A stretch of DNA of 52,256 nucleotides from Endozoicomonas arenosclerae (lineage in GTDB: Bacteria > Pseudomonadota > Gammaproteobacteria > Pseudomonadales > Endozoicomonadaceae). Positions 46,250 to 52,256 of this stretch are shown one piece after another. The position numbers and the translations under genes are program-made. Location of the stretch: assembly GCF_001562015.1 (NCBI RefSeq), contig NZ_LASA01000057.1, positions 1-52,256 on the forward strand, given 5' to 3'. The notes under the pieces were generated by a model. That model saw nothing but the letters and a program-made list of their open reading frames with translations. It was not told the DNA's origin and did not search any database. Position 1 is the first letter of the stretch. Each line of letters opens with the position of its first letter.

Positions 46250-47197
46250 CTAGGGAATCAATTCCGGTGGCTGGTCACCCGGCCTGGTAATCACTGTATC
46301 AGGCTCAACTTCATATTCACCCTGTCGCCACTGGGGGTAAACCCAGAGTTCAGGGGAACGGGATTGACTGGCACTGGCATCGGGCCAACGCTTCTTTGCA
46401 TCGTTTAATGCCGCCTGGGCAGAAGGGCTGAGTGAAAGCTGGATGCTATTGATCACCGAGTCCCGCAATTCATTCATATGCTGAAGACTGGACGCAACCG
46501 GGGCATAACCCAGATACCAGAAATTTACCCTGAGAAAATAGCGTTGATCCAGGGGAATAAACAGATGACTGTCAAAGCTGGCAGGCTGGCTGTCTAGGAG
46601 TTCGATACTCTTTTTTTTGTACTGGGAAAAATCCATATGCACCTCCTGATAGACCCAAGTGCTGCCATTTACCTCTTTGACACGCCAGTTAACGGGTGCA
46701 CTGAAGTAGCCTTTTGTTGGCCTCATAGGATAATCAAAGTAAAGATCACGAATCAGCAATTGTTCGAAATGGTTGGGGTTAAAGCAGCTCATGGACTCAG
46801 GCAGAGCATCAGAACGGCAAACCACCATAGAAAAATCTACAGTACCTACTGGTTGCTCCCGCCAGACAGGGCCATATAACTCCCAGCTGCGTTTGGTCAC
46901 TCCCTGGGTCTCTAGCCCTTCCTGTTCATAAAGCTCCTTGTATTGGATATCACCCAGTTGCTCTATGCTGGTAAAACTTCGGTCGTCGTATAGATTAATC
47001 TTCGTTTTGACCGGCTCAGCCGGAAACCCCTCATAATCATGATGAGGAGGCAGCTCGACTTTGAGAAGGCTACCCGAGAAGTCTATTTCATAGGCTTCCC
47101 GTTCATCGCACCCGGGTATCCAAGGGTGCTTGCGTGTGGCTAAAAGTCGTTTCAACATCCTGTTTTTCACTTCTTCTTGAGCATCAGACTGTGCCAC
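46250..47197 (-). CDS. Unknown protein in the restriction locus (gene X)
   Basis: A 315-residue soluble protein of unknown family, without signal peptide or membrane segment. It is mostly beta-strand-like with many aromatic residues (WELYGPVWREQPVGTVDFSM, FIPLDQRYFLRVNFWYLGY), a composition seen in several immunity and binding proteins. A Pro-rich tail (EVEPDTVITRPGDQPPELIP) ends it. It is the first gene of the X-Y pair, 74 bases behind hsdS with a perfect hairpin between, so it could be expressed separately from the methylase-specificity genes. An immunity role paired with Y is inference from order and character only. Confidence 0.75.
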   Translation of the reverse strand: MAQSDAQEEVKNRMLKRLLATRKHPWIPGCDEREAYEIDFSGSLLKVELPPHHDYEGFPAEPVKTKINLYDDRSFTSIEQLGDIQYKELYEQEGLETQGVTKRSWELYGPVWREQPVGTVDFSMVVCRSDALPESMSCFNPNHFEQLLIRDLYFDYPMRPTKGYFSAPVNWRVKEVNGSTWVYQEVHMDFSQYKKKSIELLDSQPASFDSHLFIPLDQRYFLRVNFWYLGYAPVASSLQHMNELRDSVINSIQLSLSPSAQAALNDAKKRWPDASASQSRSPELWVYPQWRQGEYEVEPDTVITRPGDQPPELIP

Positions 47198-47233
47198 AGA
47201 ATAGTAGGTGGTTTTTCTGGCAGGTACAAGCTA

Positions 47234-47260
47234 CCTGAATCGTGCCAGGCACGATTCAGG
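47234..47260 (-). terminator. Perfect hairpin between hsdS and gene X
   Basis: CCTGAATCGTGCC pairs perfectly with GGCACGATTCAGG. No T-run follows on the hsdS strand, so it may be a pause or processing structure, or an operator, rather than a true terminator. Confidence 0.6.
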
Positions 47261-47271
47261 ATAGGCAGTTG

Positions 47272-48594
47272 TTACGTTAGTGGTGTTACCTTGATCTTTC
47301 CGGTCACAGCACTGTTGATCAGCGTGGCTCGGTATTCTTTCAGCTTTTCGATTTGCTGTTGTTGCAGGGTGATGGCTTTGTCGATTTTATCGGACTCAAC
47401 CTCGATATGAGCAACTATTGCTTTCTGCTCATCTTCCGGAGGCAAGATGGTCAACAACTGCTTGTATTCATCCCAGTAAAGCCGCTTTCTGAAATCGGTT
47501 ATTCCCTTGGAAAACCGGTCCATTTGTTGGATGAAAATCGGGCTTCGGTATTGGTATTCATAAAACTTAGAGTTAATCGCACCGATAGGCGTTGCTATGA
47601 TGTAGGCGGGACTTACCATACCATCTACCCGAACTGCACCAATTGCACCCTGCCAGGCTCTCATCATGTTGAATACAATGTCACCGGGCTTAACAAGGTT
47701 GTATTTGGTCTTATCCTCTATTTTGACACGGCCTCTGATATTCTCTTCATCAGACACTTCGTCGTCAGATACACCAGAGTGGATGGAAACCATCAGCAAA
47801 GGCAACCCTTCACGCCCAGGCTCAACTCTTTCTTTGAATAAGCTTCGGTTTGCAACCACCTCCCAATGCGCCGGAATCTCCCCAATCCACTCCACACCGG
47901 AGTCACGCATGGGCACTTGCGGATCAAGGCCATGGGTGACAGCATTCTGAATCAGGATTTGCCTGCGCTCTTTCAGCAGCTCGATCTGCTGTTCCTTGAT
48001 GGTAATGGCCTGGTCGATCTGGGTGGTTTTGGTGTCCAGATAGGCGGCTATGGCTTTTTGCTCGTTAACACTTGGGAAGGTAATTTGATAATCCTGAATA
48101 TCTTTAGGTGCTATATGGGGTACCATCGGATCGGTTTTGCTTTGATTTACCCAATTCAAAAACCTATTGCATGCAAGATTCCAATACAAAAAGCGACTAT
48201 CTAGCTTTTCTTTAGTCCTCAATCGAGCAACTCGCTGGAGCAACAATATTGGAAGCTCCTCATTAGCTACCCAACAGAAGTTTTTACCTACCTTAGAGCC
48301 GTCCATTCCTATAAGAATGTCTCCAGCTTTTAAAAGGTATTGCTTTAATTCAGAAGTTATTTCTGGCCAATATTGCGTATCTTTCCAATCTAAAACACCT
48401 TGTTTTACATTGATTCCACGGGCAAGTTTAATGCCTTCGCTAGTATATTTTTCACTTTTAAATGGATAACCCGTCAGCAGTACAATTTCATTTTTGATAC
48501 GGTTGAACGCCCAATTGGCAGGAATGATTCCTGCCCCTTCAACCCCAGAATCCTTATAAGCCTCATACCGAGGCATAGCCGCTAACTCAGTCAT
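47272..48594 (-). CDS. hsdS: Type I restriction-modification specificity subunit S
   Basis: HsdS determines the bipartite DNA target of the HsdM/HsdR complex. The 440-residue product has two variable target-recognition domains (about 15-180 and 220-390), each followed by a conserved helical spacer with the family pattern EQKAIAAYLDTKTTQIDQAI and EQKAIVAHIEVESDKIDKAI. Both start PANW/PAHW motifs are present (GIIPANWAF and GEIPAHWEV). The start overlaps the hsdM stop by four bases, so translation is coupled. Target cannot be read from sequence. Confidence 0.95.
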   Translation of the reverse strand: MTELAAMPRYEAYKDSGVEGAGIIPANWAFNRIKNEIVLLTGYPFKSEKYTSEGIKLARGINVKQGVLDWKDTQYWPEITSELKQYLLKAGDILIGMDGSKVGKNFCWVANEELPILLLQRVARLRTKEKLDSRFLYWNLACNRFLNWVNQSKTDPMVPHIAPKDIQDYQITFPSVNEQKAIAAYLDTKTTQIDQAITIKEQQIELLKERRQILIQNAVTHGLDPQVPMRDSGVEWIGEIPAHWEVVANRSLFKERVEPGREGLPLLMVSIHSGVSDDEVSDEENIRGRVKIEDKTKYNLVKPGDIVFNMMRAWQGAIGAVRVDGMVSPAYIIATPIGAINSKFYEYQYRSPIFIQQMDRFSKGITDFRKRLYWDEYKQLLTILPPEDEQKAIVAHIEVESDKIDKAITLQQQQIEKLKEYRATLINSAVTGKIKVTPLT

Positions 48595-50972
48595 GCTTTC
48601 ACCCCGGTAACTTCAGCTACTTCCAAACCCAGCACCTCGGCAATCAAGCCTTCTGCCTGCTGCTCCAGTGCCACTATATCGTTCGCCACGTCTTTCAGTG
48701 AGCGCAGTGGCTGATGGCGGTAGAAGTATTTGTTAAAGCTGATCTCATAACCAATCTTGGTGGAGTCCAGATTGATCCAAGCTTCGTCTACATGGGGTTT
48801 TACTTCTTGCAGGAAGTAGCCATGAATCTCGTCTTTCAGGGGTACGGTTTCACTGTCCCGCAAGTCAGACGACGGCTCGTAGGTGATAAATTCACCAGCC
48901 TTATCGGTGGAATAGAAACCAAAGTCGGCTAACTGATCTTCTGTACAACTCAGATGATGCAACAGCGCATCCAGCTTATCGCCTTTCAGCTTCAGGGTTT
49001 TACGAACCACTTTCTCGGCGGTTTCGTCGTACCAGCTCATAGCATTCAGAATGGCGTTTTTATCGCTGGCAGCAAGCTTGAGTTTGCCGTCTTTCAGCGT
49101 CTTGTCGACCAGTGCCTTGAACTGGTCGTAGTCGCTGGAAATGTCGTTGTCAATGGCCTCCATTAATGCCGTCGCCACCTGCACTAGATTCCGGCCTTTC
49201 TGCCAGGTATCCATGCTTAACAGTTTTTTGCGGTTCTTGGCGTTCAGGTTCAGTTCGTTATCTTCGCACCAGTCGAAAATAGCTTTTTCATGCTCTTTGA
49301 GCGTGCCTTCTTCATACACCTGTTCACCCCATTCACTGTAAATCCATTCCATAGGCTCACGGAGGGATTTATCGAAACGCAGGGGTTCAATACGCTCAGT
49401 GGTGAATTGCGCTTTACGACGGTCAGGACGCTCGATATTGACCTTGTAGTAACCAAAGTCACTGTTATCGAAGACCTGTGAAGCGATGCCTTCATCACCG
49501 TCACGGTCAACAGCAGCTAGCTCAAGATAGTTAGCCGTGATTTCTGCTACATGCTCCGGCGAAAATTGGCAGTTCTTGTCGCCCAGATTCTTACGCAGCT
49601 TCCGGTAAAGCTGGCTGGCATCAATCAGTTGTACTTTGCCTTTGCGCTGTTCAGCCTTGTTATTGGACAGTAGCCAGATATAGGTGGTGATACCTGTGTT
49701 GTAGAACAAGTTGTTTGGCAACTGAACAATGGCTTCCAGCCTATCGTTCTCAATGATATGACGGCGGATATTACTTTCACCGCTGCCAGCGTCGCCGGTA
49801 AACAGGCTGGAGCCGTTATGAACGGAAGCAATACGGGAACCCTGTGTTCCTGTTTCAAATGACTTCATCTTGCTGACCATTTCCATCAGGAACAGTAACT
49901 GACCATCGCTGGAGCGTGGCGCAGCGTCATAAAGGTCGCTGTTACCCCAGTAATCTTTCAGGCTGATACGGAAACGGCTGTCGATAACGTCGGAGCCGTC
50001 TTTGATGTATTTCTGGTCACTGCTCCAGCTTTTGCCGTAAGGGGGATTGGACAGCATGAAGTCAAAACGTTCTTTGGAAAATTCATCCGTCGCCAGGGTG
50101 GAACCCACTTTGATGTTTTCAGGGTTGTTGCCCTTGATCATCATATCGGACTTACAGATGGCATAAGTCTCGTCGTTGATCTCTTTGCCGTATAGATGAA
50201 TATCCCGGCTGCCATCTTCAGCAGGGTATTTTTCTTCAATAAAGTTCTGGGATTCGGTGAGCATACCGCCACTACCACAGGCAGGGTCGTAAACACTCAG
50301 GGTCAATGGCAGTTCATCCTTGACCGGATCGAACACCAGGTGAGTCATCAGTTCAATCACTTCACGGGGCGTAAAGTGTTCCCCGGCTTCTTCGTTATTT
50401 TCTTCGTTGAATTTACGAATCAGTTCTTCAAACACGTAACCCATGCCAAGGTTGCTCAGGGCGGGCAGTTTGTTACCGTCAGGGTCTTCAGCTTCGTTAG
50501 GGGTCAGGTTGATCAGGGGCGATGTGAACTTTTCCAGTACGTCCAGCAGCACGTCTTTACGTGCCATATGCTCCATCTGGGATTCCAGGTTAAAGCGACG
50601 GATAATTTCCTTCACGTTGGCGCTGAAGCCGAGCAGGTAGTCTTCCATGTTGGCCAGCAGGATTTGCTGGTTATTGGTGGCTGTCTGACAGATTTGAGAA
50701 AGTGTCCACTTGCTGGTGTTGTAGAACACATAGCCGGAAGCGTCTTTAAGTCCAGCATCATCCTGCTCAGTCAACCCAAGCTCATTTTTCTGGAACGACA
50801 CTTCTTCCAGCACCTGTTCCTTGGTCGGCTCCAGCAGACTGTCCAGACGACGCAATACCACCATTGGCAATATAACGTCCCGATACTTGCCCCTGACATA
50901 GACATCTCTCAAACAGTCGTCAGCAATTGACCAGATAAAGGAAACAAGCTTGTTGTGGGCGCTGTGGTCCAT
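48591..50972 (-). CDS. hsdM: Type I restriction-modification DNA methyltransferase subunit M
   Basis: HsdM methylates adenine at the target chosen by HsdS, and protects host DNA. From ATG 50,972 the product has 793 residues: the N-terminal HsdM domain (FIWSIADDCLRD, VILPMVVLRRLD), the SAM-binding DPACGSGG at 229-236, and the catalytic NPPY at 309-312. The length beyond about 520 is unusual for a plain HsdM; the extra C-terminal part is helical and charged and belongs to a longer HsdM subgroup. A GTG-started version 15 residues longer (51,017) is possible but does not fit the family N-terminus. Confidence 0.93.
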   Translation of the reverse strand: MDHSAHNKLVSFIWSIADDCLRDVYVRGKYRDVILPMVVLRRLDSLLEPTKEQVLEEVSFQKNELGLTEQDDAGLKDASGYVFYNTSKWTLSQICQTATNNQQILLANMEDYLLGFSANVKEIIRRFNLESQMEHMARKDVLLDVLEKFTSPLINLTPNEAEDPDGNKLPALSNLGMGYVFEELIRKFNEENNEEAGEHFTPREVIELMTHLVFDPVKDELPLTLSVYDPACGSGGMLTESQNFIEEKYPAEDGSRDIHLYGKEINDETYAICKSDMMIKGNNPENIKVGSTLATDEFSKERFDFMLSNPPYGKSWSSDQKYIKDGSDVIDSRFRISLKDYWGNSDLYDAAPRSSDGQLLFLMEMVSKMKSFETGTQGSRIASVHNGSSLFTGDAGSGESNIRRHIIENDRLEAIVQLPNNLFYNTGITTYIWLLSNNKAEQRKGKVQLIDASQLYRKLRKNLGDKNCQFSPEHVAEITANYLELAAVDRDGDEGIASQVFDNSDFGYYKVNIERPDRRKAQFTTERIEPLRFDKSLREPMEWIYSEWGEQVYEEGTLKEHEKAIFDWCEDNELNLNAKNRKKLLSMDTWQKGRNLVQVATALMEAIDNDISSDYDQFKALVDKTLKDGKLKLAASDKNAILNAMSWYDETAEKVVRKTLKLKGDKLDALLHHLSCTEDQLADFGFYSTDKAGEFITYEPSSDLRDSETVPLKDEIHGYFLQEVKPHVDEAWINLDSTKIGYEISFNKYFYRHQPLRSLKDVANDIVALEQQAEGLIAEVLGLEVAEVTGVKA

Positions 50973-51049
50973 TGAGGGAGCTTCTCTGCAAAGTGAAATC
51001 CAGATAGATTCTACCACTGTTTTTCATAATGCTGTGTAGCAGCATGATT

Positions 51050-51108
51050 AACCAGAGCGCAGCGACCAGAGGCGGAGCCTCATCCCTGGTCAACCGGAGC
51101 GTAGCGAC
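51050..51108. repeat. Direct repeat pair in the hsdM upstream region
   Basis: AACCAGAGCGCAGCGAC (51,050-51,066) recurs as AACCGGAGCGTAGCGAC (51,092-51,108) with two changes. The pair sits between the truncated helix-turn-helix gene and hsdM and may be a regulator site or a remnant of a dispersed repeat. Confidence 0.5.
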
Positions 51109-51116
51109 TCTTCGAT

Positions 51117-51805
51117 CTATGCCCCAGCATTCAGCAAAAATGGCAGATTGACGGGTTGTTCGTTTTCTACCCTCCACTGTTCACTCATAGCAAGTTCTTC
51201 ACAACGCTCTGACAATTCACTAATCAATTCGTCAACACCTCCATACCGCTTTATTGCTGCAATGATTCTGGTATCGAGGTCTGGGGTTATGTCGTGCCAA
51301 CGTAGAAATAATGACCAGTCATTTTCATTTACAATCTCCTGCCAACGACCAAGAAAAATGAATAACAGTCGTTTGCTATCAAAAGACAATTTTGATCGCG
51401 GACTTGTTGTAGTAATCTCTGGTGTAGTCTTATGAGTACTCTCTTGAGTAATACATGAATTAGCTTGCCCCTTTGGTACAGATTTGGCGGCCTTATCCGT
51501 CTCATTGTGCTGCCTTTTTGGGCTTTGTTGATTGTCTGGTTGGACAGTGGTTTTAAGCAAATCATCTACTCGCACTTTCAGGGTGTAATGAGACCTCTGT
51601 GGTATCCCTTTTTTAATTATTTTAACCAGTCCAGAATCTATTAGTTTTTTCTTGGCATTTCTGATTTCTTTCGGCCCAAAATTAAGCTCTTTAGCCAGTT
51701 CTGCATCGGTTTTATAAAGCATCCGTCCCTTTTTCAAATCCCACCAGTAATCTAGCTGACTCAATAGAAGCGCACTGGTGACAGAACCCGTTATACTTTT
51801 TAATT
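51117..51805 (-). pseudogene. Helix-turn-helix (replication-initiator-like) protein cut by ISAs1
   Basis: The remaining frame codes for a winged-helix protein: ITGSVTSALLLSQLDYWW, then KTDAELAKELNFGPKEIRNAKKKL, a typical HTH, followed by a Thr/Pro-rich linker and a C-terminal helical domain with LSERCEELAMSEQWR. The frame is open upstream to 51,805, where an insertion-sequence end begins, and no start codon remains; the 5' end is therefore missing. A TTG near 51,764 could start a shortened product but would drop the first helix. Similar proteins are found on phage and plasmid-like islands. It lies upstream of hsdM on the same strand, so IS insertion may have changed expression of the RM genes. 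Confidence 0.75.
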
Positions 51806-52256
51806 CAGGGTAATATCCAGGGCAATTGCATCAATTCAGAACGACTGAGCAAAGCAGCTTTTTCAGGTGCTTATGGTCCCACCCTGCTAGCTTCCGGTGA
51901 CTCTTGATACTGCGACTTCCCTTATTGGCTTTGATAGCGTTCAGCGCAAGCCGTCTCAGAATGGAGAAATTTTCAGCCCCATTTCCTGTGCTTATCTGAC
52001 ATGCGTCCTCTGAAAATGCAACGTCCAAAATCCAGTGCAGATTATTCTCCACCGCCCAATGATTGCGACTGATCGTTAGCATTTCCTCAGCGGACATGGT
52101 TCGACTCATAATGTAGAAACGCAGTGCAGTCGTTACTTTACCATTAATCTGCCGGTCATTTTGTACGATGGCCACCTGTTTTAGCCCTGGCCACTCCGCA
52201 GCTACTTCCAGGCCAGAGAGGTCGCTTATCACCCAGCAACAGCGGGTTTCTACACG
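51806..52256 (-). mobile_element. ISAs1-family insertion sequence, partial (window edge)
   Basis: CAGGG at 51,806 begins the terminal repeat of the element; the transposase stop is 25 bases further in. The other end lies beyond the window. The helix-turn-helix gene frame stops exactly here. Target duplication cannot be checked. Confidence 0.85.
51831..52256 (-). CDS. ISAs1-family transposase, C-terminal part
   Basis: The frame is open from the window edge to the stop at 51,831 and gives 142 residues from the C-terminal part of a DDE transposase. The family pattern is clear: RVETRCCWVISDLSGLE near the edge, YIMSRTMSAEEML, then SRNHWAVENNLHWILDVAF (with the catalytic Glu in the ENNLHW motif) and the RRLALNAIK helix. 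The N-terminal two thirds, with the two catalytic Asp, lie off the window. The element sits downstream-to-upstream of the cut helix-turn-helix gene. Confidence 0.93.
   Translation of the reverse strand, partial: RVETRCCWVISDLSGLEVAAEWPGLKQVAIVQNDRQINGKVTTALRFYIMSRTMSAEEMLTISRNHWAVENNLHWILDVAFSEDACQISTGNGAENFSILRRLALNAIKANKGSRSIKSHRKLAGWDHKHLKKLLCSVVLN

Noticed and set aside
50196-50930. 244-codon antisense frame in hsdM
   Set aside because: Shadow of hsdM; no ribosome site or recognisable motif.

Overview
The window reads as chromosome of a marine, probably host-associated gammaproteobacterium, most like Endozoicomonas or a close relative in the Oceanospirillales. This rests on Pseudomonas/E. 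coli-like housekeeping gene order, moderate GC, RpoD-type operon structure, a TRAP-TAXI transporter, a minimal PutA, secreted proteins of unknown family and repeat/IS load. The genus call is inference; the class-level call is strong.

Positions 1-16.5 kb hold a conserved core block on the + strand: glmM, a TAXI/TRAP transporter pair inserted before tpiA, then tpiA-secG, tRNA-Leu(GAG), initiator tRNA-Met, rimP-nusA-infB, rbfA-truB, rpsO and pnp. This is peptidoglycan precursor synthesis, glycolysis, protein export, and the transcription/translation/RNA-decay machinery. A 246-bp MITE-like palindromic element sits between rpsO and pnp, and the pnp leader has a long hairpin like the RNase III site of other pnp mRNAs.

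Positions 16.5-29.7 kb hold a zinc-finger/membrane/TPR protein convergent with a rhomboid protease, an unknown protein, the macromolecular synthesis operon rpsU-yqeY-dnaG-rpoD on the - strand, divergent tsaD-folB-folK, and cca. Two good copies and one degenerate copy of a REP-like palindrome occur in gaps. Positions 29.9-39.1 kb hold two exported proteins of unknown function, an HAD phosphatase split by one in-frame TGA, the bifunctional proline catabolic enzyme PutA, and the proline symporter gene putP carrying an apparent one-base frameshift.

From 39,195 to the right edge is an integrated genomic island. It starts at the 3' half of a tRNA-Thr(CGT), followed at once by a tyrosine integrase. 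Its cargo is a lipoprotein, a complete type I restriction-modification system (hsdM-hsdS-hsdR on the - strand) whose hsdS-hsdR interval carries a higBA toxin-antitoxin pair and two unknown genes, a helix-turn-helix gene cut by an insertion sequence, and the end of an ISAs1-family element running off the window. The two unknown genes inside the RM locus are the best candidate for an undescribed system; I see only context and weak sequence hints for a defence or effector/immunity role.
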